DNA of 64,000 nt, from contig OZ026616.1 in assembly GCA_964020975.1 (NCBI GenBank), positions 83,142,268 through 83,206,267 of the forward strand, written 5' to 3'. Every line of letters begins with the position of its first letter. Positions within the stretch are counted from its first letter, which is position 1. Both the position numbers and the translations under genes were made by a program. A model generated the notes under the pieces. It ran no database searches, was not told the origin of the DNA, and was given only the letters and a program-made list of their open reading frames with translations. This stretch comes from Hermodice carunculata. Lineage: Eukaryota; Annelida; Polychaeta; Eunicida; Amphinomidae. Below, one piece after another: positions 1 through 11,225 of the stretch.

Positions 1-252
1 GGGGGGGAGGGAGGCTCTATGTTTTACCAACATATCTTGTTAAAAGTAGATTAGACAAAGGAAAACTGAATACAGAGGAGTTATTTTACATTGGAAACAG
101 AAAAACCAAAACCAACATATTATATGCAAGAATTAGGATGGGCTGTATCCAGTTGAACCATGATGTGCATAAAGTTGGTACAGCAGGCTCTGCTGTTTGT
201 GGCTGCAGCATTCAGATAAAAAATTCCATTCACTATTTTTTGAGTATTATAT
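1..252 (+). mobile_element. LINE ORF2 C-terminal fragment, runs off left edge
   Basis: Reading in the frame with a codon at 27-29 gives a continuous peptide up to a stop near 252. It contains RIRMGCIQLNHD followed by a cysteine pair (CGC) and HYFL. This is the usual C-terminal tail of non-LTR retrotransposon ORF2 proteins in invertebrates (arginine-rich RxRxGCSxLNxxL, then a CxC...HFLLxC knuckle). The final cysteine is missing, so this is a remnant. The rest of the ORF would lie left of the window. Clade not assignable. Confidence 0.6.
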
Positions 253-366
253 TATAAAAATCTATATCCATGACTCCTTTCACCCTACAATATTAATGTC
301 TAGAAAGTCAAGCTGTTCCAAGGGAGAAAATCAAATTATTTTTTGAAGTACCCATACTTATATATC

Positions 367-596
367 TTAACCCTTTCCCCCTTGAATTTAGACTGAGTCA
401 ACAGCTTTCCTTGGTATGGGTTGAGCACCAACCCATGGCAAGGAAAGGTGTTGACCTGGGTCGTGATCTTGATAGGTCTTATCTACAATTCTCAATCAAA
501 TTGTTTTTCCTTACTGTTGAAATTATTTGAAAACACTGAAGCAGATGACATTTGACCACCAGTCGGTTTTGGCTGGTTTAAGGGGGAAAGGGTTAA
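367..596 (+). mobile_element. TTAA palindromic MITE, family A
   Basis: Bounded by TTAA on both sides, with terminal inverted repeats CCCTTTCCCCC / GGGGGAAAGGG. Inside is an imperfect palindrome built on CAACAGCTTTCCTTGG and its reverse complement. No coding capacity. The TTAA duplication is typical of piggyBac and Kolobok transposons. Other good copies lie at 16357-16596, 19960-20144 and 36429-36666. Confidence 0.8.
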
Positions 597-977
597 ATTG
601 AGGCTCGTATGGTTTCCACTAGGGCCCTTGCACGGGCTTTGTTTGTGGGTAGGTGGCGGTGGGTCATGCACAAGTCAGTACAGTACAGCCTTGTGTTAAG
701 TTGGCAAAATGTTTGAGAATGTTCCATAACTTTTCTTTGTTTAAAGGCAAGTGCTCATGAGTGTGCTGGTATACTGAAGATGCCCCATGTTTTCCACATT
801 CAGCAACTGATACCCAGTGTTGTCTGGCAATGTGAGATTGACTGAACCTTGAAAATGCATATACTACATGTACTGTCTGTCCTGTCATTGTGATGTCTTA
901 TATTCTTACATGTGTGTCTTTGTCAATGTTACATTACAATGTACCTTTTGCTGTGAATTATTGTGCAACGTCTTTTT

Positions 978-1006
978 GTGTGTGTGTGTGTGTGTGTGTG
1001 GGTGTG
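978..1006. repeat. (TG)n microsatellite
   Basis: Run of TG dinucleotides. The cysteine/valine-rich reading frames across it are artefacts. The flanking stretch 597-1185 shows no gene or recognisable element. Confidence 0.9.
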
Positions 1007-1185
1007 TTTGTAATTTTGTACTTTTATTTGTATTTCTTTCAGGACAGGGGCTTATTTAATCAAGGCCTGTTCCCCAATTGCCTTTCAGAAATGAAATATG
1101 TTTAAACCATGTATTGGTCTTAATCTTACCAAGTCAGCACTTTAACAGCAATGATATGCATGTAAGGGTAAGCACAGTTAGTAAT

Positions 1186-1429
1186 TTACTCTTTCAGTGC
1201 CAATTCCATCTAAAGTTTATCTTCTTAAGTCTGACAAGTCTGAATTATAAGAATCCCAGATTCGTGTTCCTCATAAAAAGACCTTTCATTCAAGTGCTAG
1301 TATGCCTACAGTTCCAAAGAGGATATCCCAGGTCAACAGCTTTTCTTGGTATGCATTGGGTGCCTTGTGCCCAATGGCCTCCAAGAAAAGCTGTTGACTC
1401 CGTCCAAAATTTGGTACTGAAAGGGTTAA
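1186..1429 (+). mobile_element. TTAA palindromic MITE, family B
   Basis: Left end reads CTCTTTCAGTGCCAA; right end reads TTGGTACTGAAAGGGTTAA. A palindrome with CAACAGCTTTTCTTGG arms lies near the right end, after a segment (TTTCATTCAAGTGCTAGTATGCC) shared with families C and E, quoted here only as a landmark around 1285-1307. The left TTAA is decayed to TTAC. Confidence 0.7.
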
Positions 1430-1485
1430 TGCACTTGGCATGGTGCTGTTTACATGGTCTGTGTCACAGATGTGACTAAACCAGC

Positions 1486-2075
1486 ATTAACACTTTTCTG
1501 CTCAAAAGCACCTGGGTGTAAATTGTTGTCTGCTCTAATGTTTGTACTTAATTTTATGTCAATAACATTTTGTTGAGAATGGTGAGTAAGCTAGGCTTGT
1601 GCTATCCATTGGTCAAATAGATAGAGGCTAAAAAGGTATGATTTGGTCAACAAAACTTTTTAAGCTCTAGTCAAATTGACTAATGATATTTCAAGTTTAT
1701 TCAATTTTTGATCCACATATTCCTAAGACTGGCCCAGATAAGACCTATCATGATGGAACACTCCAGGTTGATAGGTTCCCTTGGTGCAGCCAGCCTGTGC
1801 CAAAGAAAGTTATTGACTCAAGTCTTGGGGTTTTCCCCAGTTTTGCAGAGCAGAAAGGTGGTGAACCTGATGGCAACCTAGAGTTTCTTGTTCCAGGACA
1901 GATGTTGACCAAATTTTTCACAGGTATTACTAAAATAACCTTATTTTTTTTAATGAAAAAGGAGAAAGGTGGTAAAAAGGTGAAAGGTGGTGAAGAAAAG
2001 ATGGAAGGTGGGCCACCTTTGATGTTATAATGTGGGGAAAACACCGAAGTCTTATTCTGACCACAAAAGGGTTAA
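1486..2075 (+). mobile_element. Decayed family-A MITE with extra sequence inside
   Basis: Left part (about 1486-1560) matches the family-A end followed by the TTGTCTGC segment. The palindromic part is recognisable near 1764-1825, and a right end AAAGGGTTAA lies near 2066-2075. The 115-codon open frame at 1683-2030 runs through this palindrome and is not a gene. Confidence 0.4.
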
Positions 2076-2129
2076 TAGAACTTTAGTGCTATGCCAGCTT
2101 TCCTGACTTGTGCCTTGTCATTGTTTCAG

Positions 2130-2213
2130 GGTATGTCAGCTTTCTCAGGCAAACTGGGGATGAACTTTACTTGTGCCATGCAGTTGAGAGCAAGTCCATG
2201 CCAACACGGGAAA
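2130..2213 (+). CDS. Universal stress protein, internal exon
   Basis: 84-nt exon after a TTGTTTCAG acceptor and before a GTGAGTA donor. It encodes YVSFLRQTGDELYLCHAVES followed by KSMPTRE. In animal USPs this corresponds to the end of helix 1, loop, beta-strand 2 and the start of the next segment (compare the usual WYV...DEVILVHSPE). The exon begins with the last two bases of a codon (GG), which would complete a Trp with a preceding T, as in the family consensus. It ends one base into the next codon, matching the exon at 6743. The upstream first exon, with the initiator Met and the VDGSE-type strand 1, was not found and probably lies left of position 1. USPs are small soluble Rossmann-like proteins; many bind ATP and act in stress tolerance. 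Confidence 0.8.
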
Positions 2214-2394
2214 GTGAGTACATAGTTACCTCCTTGTTCAGTACTGATAGCATACTCCAGGATATTCCATTGACCAAAATTCAAAATATTCCCAAGACTT
2301 TTGGGAGACAGCATTCAAGTTTGAATGGCTATGTACACCAGGGGGAGCCAAAAGCACCTATAAAGGACCACTTGTTTGTGTGGATCAGGGTGAA

Positions 2395-2560
2395 ATATTA
2401 CGGTCACAGTCATCTTGTACTCAAGTTAACCCATACTCCAGTCACTTCATACCCCACTCAAGTCATACTGTAGTCATCCCGTAACCCAGTCATCTTGTCA
2501 CCCGGCCAACTTATAACCCTGTCAACTTGTAATCCACTCAACTTGCACCCTAGACCAGTG
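2395..2560. repeat. Degenerate ~17-bp minisatellite (CAGTCAACTTRTAMCC type)
   Basis: Consecutive variants of a short CA-rich unit (CCAGTCACTTCATACCCC, CCCAGTCATCTTGTCACC and similar). A second array of the same motif in opposite orientation lies at about 5490-5690, so the two may be subterminal arrays of one old element. The rest of the USP intron 2214-2999 shows nothing else. Confidence 0.5.
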
Positions 2561-3002
2561 GTTAATTAGTCAATCCATACCCTCAGCAAGGCTAGCAATG
2601 TTTAGGTTTAACAGGATGTAGCCTGCATGTGATTTTATTCAAAACAAGTCAAATGTGAAAGATAGTTAATAAAGAGTCATACAATGCATGTGTATGTGAA
2701 CATGAAGCGTTAATGCCCACAAGACCAAAGAACTGCATCTGTGTGTCGACTCTTGTCTGATTTCTGTGAAGTCACAGTCTACAGGGAAGCTGCACTTTGC
2801 AGAGTCACTCATTTCTAAGACCTCAACAGCATATGACTCATTAAAATTCTGTGCTTCTTCATGGTTTTAGATATCTTCTTGTTCCATTGGTTAGAATATA
2901 CTTGTTGGATCCATATCAACATAATTTTGTTCTGGCCCCATATCTGTCTGTATTGCCAGCTAAACAGCTGCTAGTGCTGTCGCTTTTTTTAAGTTCCTAT
3001 TA

Positions 3003-3179
3003 GAGTGGTACCTGCTCTAAAGACCACCTCCAATTTAAGACCACATGTCTTTTTAAGACCACTCTTTCAAGACCCTCTGCTGTATTTACATGTTAAATAT
3101 ACCTACAATTTAAGACCACCTGCAGTATGAGACCACATTTGTTGGCTGTAGGGGTGGTCTTAAATAGCAGGTACCACTG
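3003..3179. mobile_element. pogo-like TA-flanked MITE
   Basis: Flanked by TA. Inverted termini GAGTGGTACCTGCT / AGCAGGTACCACTG, followed inside by the repeated AAGACCACC motif. Related copies are at 16882-17058, 21417-21578 and 29437-29833. The CAGT...CCT terminus with TA duplication resembles pogo/Tigger elements. Confidence 0.65.
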
Positions 3180-4889
3180 TATCACACTGAAATGACAACA
3201 ATTAGACCCACATTAAGACTTTCAGCTGGATCTAGGCTAATTATTGTGATATGTGGGTAGGCTTGTTACTCTAAAATAGGCATGAACAAATAATGAAGTG
3301 GATTGCCATTGTGATGGGATGTGACGACTTAAGTTTCAGTTACTTAGGATGCCATCATGGGAAAGTATCATTAAAATACATATTAGATGCTATTCTTTTT
3401 GTTGTGTAGGGTCCAATTTCATAAATGCACTTGGAACTTTTGTGTCTAACTATGCCACAACATGTTGCAGGTGGTTGTTTTGGGCCAGTATCAATTCCAA
3501 TTCTTCCCATTCGACAATGAAAGAAAATCAAAACCAATGTATGCCACGTATGCAAGAATTTCCGGGAAATGTTTAAAAGTGGTATCTTATGCCTTCATAC
3601 AGTTACTTATGTATATATTGGACCTTTTGTTATTGACAACACTTGGCCAGGAAAACATTCACAGGGCCAGAACTTCGACGAGAATCCATTCTCATAAAGA
3701 TTCTCCTAAACTTGTCTTTCTTTAAAAAGAAAACTAATTGACAAAAATCCAAATAGATTCTCACAAAATTTTGCAGAATTCTGGCCCTGATTCATTGCAT
3801 TCAAATGGCTCAGTCCATTTTCTGGACTGCATTTTTATGAACAACCGGAAATTACATTAGATATTTGATCATCACATTTCATATCTCACTGTAGTTTCCT
3901 TGATACTCCTCCACACGAACAATGGGTGGCCCAAAGTAAAACACTATTGATCATTGTGAAATGAAAATTTTCCCTGTGTTTGCTTTTGTGCAGGCCACTG
4001 CTTAATTTACTGTGGTTCAAATAATTAGACCTGCTGGTAGCCTGTCATGCATGTTACATTTATTACATTATCCTTTCATTCCAAAATGTATAAAAAGGAG
4101 TACATGTACATGTAAAGTTTCAAATTACATACTGACAAAGTACAAATACCACTTAAAATATGTTTTTTTGCTGCTAGGCTTTTTGGCACCTGGTTTTTTC
4201 TACAGAAAATTATTTTTCAGAACAAATCAGCAGGTTGTTAAATGAACTGTCAGAATATCATTGTACAGAACAAAAAAAGCTGCTGGGGTCCTAATCTCTG
4301 TGGCTTGGATTGTTTGTTGAAACGTGTCCTTTCAAGCAACCTTTCTTTCCTGTTTATCACATTGTCTCCTTTGTCATGCATTTGAATTGTTATCTGGGGC
4401 ACAGCCAGAGGCACTTGTACCTGCCTAAATGCTCTAGAAAATGAGACCTTCAAGATAACTCTTCCTGTTTACTATACCCCCTCCCACAAGTGAAGTTTGG
4501 GGGTGTACAATGTGTATTTTCATCTTGTTAAGCTGTCACTCTGTAGCAGAATCCTTGTGAGCACAATATCTCAGGATTCACAAGCCACATCAAACTCAAA
4601 TTACCTCATTTGTACCTTGACACTATTTCTTGACCTGACTAGATTTGGTGACCTTTGACGTCATTTTCAAGGTTACAGGACCCATGTGTGCAAGGCAAGG
4701 TGTACCCAGTCTATAGGTGGTGACTATTCTGGTTGTGCATCTAAAGTCTGTCAGCCCCTTAGTTTTCATAAGGTGTGAATGATTGCTTGATCAGAATGCA
4801 TGCAAAATACATGTACAGCCATGATTCATTTTGCAAGGGTGACTCAATTTTCCCCACAACCCCCAATATGCAAGTACATGTTGTATGGC
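3180..4889. other. USP intron, nothing recognised
   Basis: AT-rich intronic sequence. Short open frames here show no family resemblance and no good splice sites. I see no element or gene I can defend. Confidence 0.5.
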
Positions 4890-5125
4890 TGAAGAAATTT
4901 CACCCTTTCCCGTTCAAATCGCCCAAAAGCACCTCGGATGTAAGTGTTGTCTGCCTTAAAATTTGACTTAAGTTTTTCGTTACAAGAAACTGTTTCTGCT
5001 GATATTTGTATTCAACACCATTTACATCCTAGGGCAACAGCTTTCCTTGGCAAGGTTGGGCACAATGTGCCCAAACTGTGACTAGAAAAGCTATTGACTG
5101 TTGTACTCCAACAAGGACTGGTTAA
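4890..5125 (+). mobile_element. Decayed family-A MITE
   Basis: Starts with CACCCTTTCCCGTTCAAATC and has the GTTGTCTGCC segment. A palindrome AACAGCTTTCCTTGG / CTAGAAAAGCTATTGACTG is visible near 5035-5100, ending GGACTGGTTAA. Divergent, so old. Confidence 0.5.
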
Positions 5126-5489
5126 TGGTATTGTTTGGCATAATAGGCAAGGGCAAGAACAGAATGTTCAAGAACTGCCTCATAGAGGGCACTGCAGTCA
5201 GTGGAGGGCTAGGGTTGTGTATTCCCATTACTTTACATTGTAATTTGCAACTAAATAACTTCAAAACTACTCCACATAGAAACACCAAATTTCAGACACT
5301 AAATCTAGATTCATAACTAATTACCTCACAAAAAATCATATAACCACAGCCACATAAGTGCCTAGTTTATTCAAAGCTGTTTTAACATACAAATTAAATT
5401 GGAATACACAACTCTAGCCCTCCAAATGTTTGTGTATTCAGTTGTGTATTGGGGTGAACACACACCTTAGAGCTAATTCTGACCTTTCC

Positions 5490-5690
5490 TATTGCCACTT
5501 GACTTGAGTATGAGTTGACTGGAGTTGTGACATAACCAAGGTACATGTACCAGTTGACTGGGGTAAGAGTTGACTGTTTTACAGGACTGACTGGTATGAG
5601 GTGACTCAGGTATTGGATGACCTGGGTACAAGTAGATTCAGGTATGGAATAACAGCGTTACAAGTTGACACATTACCCAAAATTAGTACA
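5490..5690. repeat. Degenerate minisatellite, inverse of the 2395-2560 array
   Basis: Variants of GAGTTGACTGGGGTAAGAG repeat through this stretch. Their reverse complement matches the unit at 2395-2560. The intervening 2.8 kb contains a pogo-like MITE and unrecognised sequence. Confidence 0.45.
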
Positions 5691-6742
5691 TATATAATTA
5701 TTCTTTGGTCCAAGACATGTAGTTCTGCCCTGTCACTGGTCCTGCAGGCAAGTTAAAGTTTCCTGTGTACTGGGCATTCCAACCAGTTTCAATCACAGTT
5801 AGTGTTTGATGTTACGTGTATAGGGCATGCAGCCTGCACATTGTCTGAGGGACAGTCAACATATGATGTCAGCAGGTCTGTTTGCTGTGTATACTTGTCA
5901 TCAAAGAAACACTTTTTGTGTAATATTGGGTCAAGTGGCATTATCAGGGGACAGCTTTGGATGTGGAAAAAAATAAATAAAAGGGGAAAAACACTTGCTC
6001 TGTAGATAATGTCTTAGCAGGTTACAGTGTGGTCATGCTGACTGAAATGAGTGCAGTGTAGACAATGCATACTTACACTTGATTATCAGGTAATGTGAAT
6101 TTCATGGTGATATTTTCCATGAGAGGAGGTTTCAAACAAATACAGGTAGCTGATCTGAAGGCATTAAGACTCACTGAACATAGCCACAACCAACTCACTG
6201 GGGCATGACATGTACCAGAAATAAATGAGCAGTGGAGGTGGGAAAAGTATAACAGCATACATTTTTAGTGCCTTTATCCACTTATATACCTTGTGCCCGC
6301 ACCCACGCGCCCACATTGAGTGACTTTCCTGACTAATTACGGAAAGCTGAAAGGATGCCAATAATTCCAGGTTGATAATAATTTCAATAGTATGTGTGTG
6401 GGGGGGGGGTGGGTGGGGGGTAAGGGGTTTTCCGTACTGGCGTACTGGGCATTTTTATTTGCTGTATTTACGTAATGGAAGCCTTTTTAATTTCTGTACT
6501 TCATACCAACCATTATTTGTACATTCTCTTATTTTCCGTACCTTGTATTAGGGCAAAATTATTACTAGAGTACTAGGGACCTCCCTTACTCCCCCCCACC
6601 TCCACCCCGCCTAAAGTAGTTCTAGTGTTCCAAACATAAGGCTGAAAATGAGCTTCATTTTAGTTCAATTTTCTAAGCACCCCGGTGCCAAACAGGAATA
6701 ATATTGTACATGTTATTGATGGAGCCTATGTTACCATTACAG
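5691..6742. other. USP intron, low-complexity patches
   Basis: Contains a G-rich tract near 6400-6422 and a C-rich tract near 6590-6600. No gene or named element recognised. Confidence 0.4.
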
Positions 6743-6816
6743 GCTGGGATTCACAACACAAAGAACTGACAGAAAAAGCAAACTCATTGAAACAGAAATT
6801 TGCAGACAAACTTGGT
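6743..6816 (+). CDS. Universal stress protein, internal exon
   Basis: 74-nt exon preceded by ACCATTACAG and followed by a consensus GTGAGT donor. Joining the single A left over from 2213 to GC gives Ser, then WDSQHKELTEKANSLKQKFA and DKLG. This is the charged amphipathic helix 2 of USPs (usually WEKxxKELLEKYxxKCKEHG). The exon ends in phase 0, as needed by the exon at 31106. Exact phase agreement at both junctions is strong support that these pieces are one gene. Confidence 0.8.
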
Positions 6817-7618
6817 GTGAGTATTTATCTGTTTCCATCTGACCAGATATTTTTTTTGCGCTGTGTAGATACCAACCAGTGACCTTCACAGTAGCACATT
6901 TTTAAAAAGTAAAGAACCTTTTCATTTTATTTTACTGCTTTATGGTTTCTAAATGTATCTTATCTTCTTGCTGTGGCCAGATAGTAAAAATAAAAGACAA
7001 AATAAACAAAATGGAATATTTAACATACATGTACTCTTAAGTTTCATACTTACATAAAATACTAAATCTCATTTAAAATTATTAAATACATGTACAGCAC
7101 CGTTTGGCCCACTGAAAATAAATTTAAATAAATATTAGTCCAGGAAAAACAAACTTGCATCTTCACACCACATTACCATGCATGCTATCACACTCTAGAT
7201 ATGTGTATAAAAAAATTATTGTATATTGCAAATAAATGCACACTTCTTACCAATTGATGGACAAAAGTGACTTTTGAAACTTGTTTCAAGTACTGTAAAG
7301 AGTTTCTTGAAAAGGTGTCTTGGAAAGGCTTTCTCTTAGAGTATACCTGTTCAACTGTTGTGTTTTACACAATTGACTCTTGAAAGTTCTATTAGTTTGA
7401 ATTTTGAGTTCGTGTTGTTTTTGTAAGACAGTACATCACCATGATTGATTGTTGTGACCTATATATTGGAGATCTAGTGGACATCAGACTGATTTGTCTT
7501 GTGACACACTCTAGTGGTAGGGGAGGTCATAATTAGCAATTGTATGATAATACTGAATAAATATTATGCACAGTGCTTTCGTCACTAAGAAAATGATGTC
7601 ATATACTCTTACTGTAAA
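6817..7618. other. Start of the ~24 kb USP intron, nothing recognised
   Basis: AT-rich sequence; no element or gene recognised. Confidence 0.4.
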
Positions 7619-8815
7619 TTGGGGTACCTGTCGATTAATGCATACAGTCATATTGATTACGCTGTAAGTCAGTGGAAATGCTGTAGAAATTTGCAATTTA
7701 GACTTCCTCTAAACCATCAACCAGAGTCACTTCTAATTTGTTGGGCATGTACCTTGAATAGGTGTCTACCATGTTCAAATGGCCATGCTCCAGTGATTTT
7801 TGGATTTTTAATGATTTTTTTTTTTTATTTGTTCATTTTTTCAGCAAAATCTTTAAAATTCTGCTCCCAAACAGCCAAGCCAGTTTCTTTGAAATTGCAC
7901 AGGGAGACATACTTCAGGAGACTCCCAGACCCGTATTTGTTCAACAGATGGGACTGTATTTTTTTTTTTTTTTTTAAATTTACATTTTTAGGTCTGTGTT
8001 TTTGCTATTTTTTCACTTCTGGTTAAAAATCACCACTCAGATTGTTCTGAAACTTGGTGGAAATATTGGTAGTGGGATGGTTAAACAAAGATGGTGATGC
8101 TGTGTCCATGATTTTTAATGATTTTTTTCATTTTGGGTATTTCATGGTTAATGGATGCATTGCTATTGATTACCATGTAAATTAATGGGAATTGCAATGG
8201 AAAGTCACATTTTACTTCTCCATAATCCTCCTCCCTCAGACTGGAGTGGGAACTATTGTGGGTTGAATGTGAAGGCCAGCTGAGAATGGGCAGCTGAGGA
8301 TAGGCTGTTCAAGCAGCCCTCTTGCTTTCTGTTTTTCACACATTTTTGTTTTTGGCTTCTTCGAAGAAACTATCCCCTAGATTCTTTTAACACTTGGTGG
8401 AAATGTAGCTTGTGGAAGGGTCAAACAAAGTTGTTCACACAGATAATGATATTGGGCATGTCTGATTTTTAACAATTTTTTTTTTCAGTGTAGGTGCCTA
8501 TTGGTTAATGGGTACATCCCCATTGCTTACAATGCATTTCAATAGAGATTGGGATAGTAGGTTACATTTTTGACTTCTCAAAAAAACTGTCAACCAGATT
8601 CACTTCAAACTTGGGCTGAGATGTATCTTGGGTGGATCTTCACCAACTTTGTTCAAATGATAGTGCTCCAATGATTTTTGGAATTTTAGTTTGTTTTTTT
8701 TTCTTTTTTTTTTTTTTGGTACAACCTTAACAAATCTTCTCCAAAAGGGCAAAGCCAATTGCTTTGAAAATTGCACAGGGACACCTCTGGGGAGGTCCAG
8801 GCCTTAATTTGTTAA
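7619..8815. repeat. Diverged long tandem repeat
   Basis: Three diverged copies of a module starting near 7632, 8147 and 8492 (GGTTAATGGRTRCAT...), each followed by a block about fitting 'CTTGGTGG/CTTGGGCT' phrases and long T runs. Adjoins the next tandem family without a gap. Confidence 0.55.
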
Positions 8816-9985
8816 GGGACCACCGAAGGTGAGTCCCCTGTAGTGATTGCAAGTTCCGTCAGTCCTCCATCCATCCAGTTGGTTCCCAATGATAACTTGT
8901 GAAGTTTTTAAGCTAGGGCTTTTATATTGCACAGGAAATTAGTCCTCTATAAGGGCTACCGTAAGTTTTAAATGGGTGACCTTGACCCGATTCCCAAGGT
9001 CACAGAGCCACATTAGTAAATTTGGTGTCTGCATGATAACTTGAGAAGTTTTTGAGCTATCACTTTCATATTGTACAGGGTTATTGACCTCTGTAAAAGC
9101 TAGTTCAGGTTCAAAGATGGGTGACCTTGACCCAATTCCCAAGGTGACAGAGCAATATTAGTGAATTTGGTGACTGCATGATTACTTGAGAAGCCATTTA
9201 GTTAGGGTTTGTTCGTATATATTGCACAAGATTGTACTCCCCTGTAAGGGCAAGGTCACAGAGCCACATCTGTCTGGATCATTTACTGATGACAACTTGA
9301 GAAGTTTTTAAGCTGGGGCTTTCATATTGCACAGGGTTTTAGTCCACTATAAGGGCTACATTATGTTTTAAAATGGGTGACCTTGATCCAATTCCCAAGG
9401 TGATAGAGAGCCACATTACTAATGTGGTGTGTGCTTGATTACTTAAGAAGTTTTAGAGCTAGGGCTTTCGTATTGCACAGGGTTATTGTCCTCTGTAAGC
9501 GCTAGGTCAGGTTTAAAGATTGGTGACCCCAACCCAATTTCCAAAGTCACACAGTCACATTAGTTAATTTGATGTCAAGGGTTTCTGCCAGAGTGAAATT
9601 TTAGGGTACTCAATTACTCATATTTCAAAGTGAAAAGTCTGACACTGAAGATTTATGGGGTATTTTGGGATAATTTATGCTAAAATTGTACTTTTTAACC
9701 AAAATTTTAGGGTAAGCAAAAGTACCCTTGAAGTTTTTTAGGGTATACTATTTTACCTGTTTTACTCTCTGGCGGAAACTCTGATGTCCGCATGATAACT
9801 TGAGAAGCTTTTTAAGTTAGGGCTTGTATTGTACAAGATTATAGTCCCCTGTAAGGGCTACGTCAAGTTCAAGGATGGGTGACCTTGACCCAGTTCCCAA
9901 GGTTACAGAGCCACATCAGTGAATTTGGTGTTGGCATGATAACTTGAGAAGTTTTCAAGCTATAGGGATTTTGTATTGCACATCA
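8816..9985. repeat. ~146-bp tandem repeat, about seven units
   Basis: The phrase GATAACTTGAGAAGTTTTTA followed by AGCTAGGGCTTTCATATTGCACAGG-like text recurs at 8889, 9033, 9179, 9291, 9438, 9793 and 9938, with GTGACCTTGACCC and CCCAAGGTCACAGAGCC in each unit. Spacing is about 146 bp, except for one short unit and one unit interrupted by the MITE at 9578-9781. Confidence 0.7.
9578..9781. mobile_element. MITE with GGGTTTCYGCCAGAG ends, 8-bp target duplication
   Basis: Left end AGGGTTTCTGCCAGAG, right end CTCTGGCGGAAACTC. Flanks TGATGTCA and TGATGTCC form a near-perfect 8-bp duplication inside the ~146-bp tandem array. The 8-bp size suggests a hAT-like origin. A second copy is at 24982-25205. 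Confidence 0.65.
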
Positions 9986-10103
9986 TCATAATTTTCTATC
10001 AGGCCATGGGTAGATGGTGTAGCTGACAATACCAACAGCTTTGTCATAGGTACCGAGAAAATAAAAATCACTATGACCACGAGAATATGTTTTTTATGTA
10101 TGA

Positions 10104-10163
10104 GGCTCCCTTAATTCCCGACTAGTTTCGGTGAGGAGTTCACCTTCTTCAGGGGAGGGAACG
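10104..10163 (-). ncRNA. Hammerhead ribozyme motif (type I-like)
   Basis: On the minus strand the order is stem-I strand UCCC, core CUGAAGA, one extra A, stem II GGUGA/UCACC with a short loop, GAAA, a tiny stem III (ACUAGU), cleavage-site C, then stem-I strand GGGA. Stem I can extend by UUCCC/GGGAG across a bulge. All invariant core bases are present. The only departure is the extra A after A9, an insertion also known from a viroid hammerhead. Such ribozymes are known from Penelope-like and small non-autonomous retroelements. No Penelope reverse transcriptase was found nearby. Confidence 0.6.
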
Positions 10164-10852
10164 TATTTTTATTACACTTGGGTAAGTATGTTGGCAAAAG
10201 AGGAGGTACATAATTTCCGTTAATGTTACCCGGTGTGACGTCATAATGATTTCTCAAGGTCAATGAGTACAAAAGTCATTGCTGATTTTTAAACAGTTTA
10301 TTCTGGAGTTCAGTTGTTTCTGACTCATGTCCTCATATGATGTAAGAAAGATTATTATTAAAAACTGGCTTACTCATCATTATGGTAGAAATTCTTAGTG
10401 GTGCTTCCTTACGTAATCTAGTCCCGCGAGTTATCTATTCTGATGCTCAATTAATGCACAAAATTTTTTACTACTGGAGTAGTCAATAATTGCGAGAATT
10501 AAGTGAATAAATTACAAAAATTAAAAGTCCAGTCTAGGGTTGGGTCTTGGGTCTGTTGTTACTCTGGAATGGCGTGGTCAAGTATTCAGGTATCGGGTCG
10601 AAAAATAGCTGTGGGTGTTCCGGTCTATCTATCAGGTTCTTCTTCATCTTCATTTCCTGTATGTGGAGAAAGGCGGATTTGTTACGATGGTGACCACGAT
10701 AAAACTGTTGTACAGGTACATCACACGGCATGGGATTGGAATTAAGTTGGTTAAGGATTATGTTTTTATGGTCCTTAACAAATTGTTTGGGCGTTATATG
10801 GATCTCGCCAGTGCATGGCGTTGGTTTTTGACTGGTATCGACTCTGACTCGG
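10164..10852. other. Stretch downstream of the ribozyme motif, nothing recognised
   Basis: Open frames here (for example 110 codons on the minus strand at 10534-10866) show no recognisable domain. It may be part of the ribozyme-bearing element but I cannot define its ends. Confidence 0.35.
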
Positions 10853-11020
10853 ACAAGAGCTTTCATTCGAGTACCAACATGCCTATAGTCTTAAGTCAGT
10901 GGTTCTGGCATTGCTTGGCAAGTCATGCTGCAGCTGCCACAAGGGCAGCTGCAGCATGACTTGCCAGGCAGTGCCAGAACCACTTACCAAGGCCTGTCAC
11001 CGTAGTATGGGATGAGTTAC
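10853..11020 (-). mobile_element. Partial family-E palindromic MITE
   Basis: Contains the palindrome GGCAAGTCATGCTGCAGCTG / CAGCTGCAGCATGACTTGCC and the CTTTCATTCGAGTACCAACA segment. It is the reverse orientation of the complete copy at 25906-26156 and lacks that copy's outer end. Confidence 0.65.
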
Positions 11021-11225
11021 ATTTACCAGAAATGTTCCGGTGCCATCTTCATCTCAGGATGGTTAAAAACCAGGTGTGCTATATCATTCATTGTTGAAGT
11101 GCACAATGGCAAAAAATAGTGCAGGCTTTTTTTGTAATGACCCTTCCATGAATTGGGGACAGAGGATATACAATGTAGATGTGGTAATCAGCCCCCTCCA
11201 TCTATCCTGGGGGACAGAGGATATA

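Noticed and set aside
1683-2030. 115-codon frame as an exon of the stress-protein gene
   Set aside because: It reads through a decayed palindromic MITE and does not resemble the missing N-terminal part of a USP.
10534-10866. Penelope-type ORF next to the first hammerhead
   Set aside because: The minus-strand frame shows neither reverse transcriptase nor GIY-YIG motifs.
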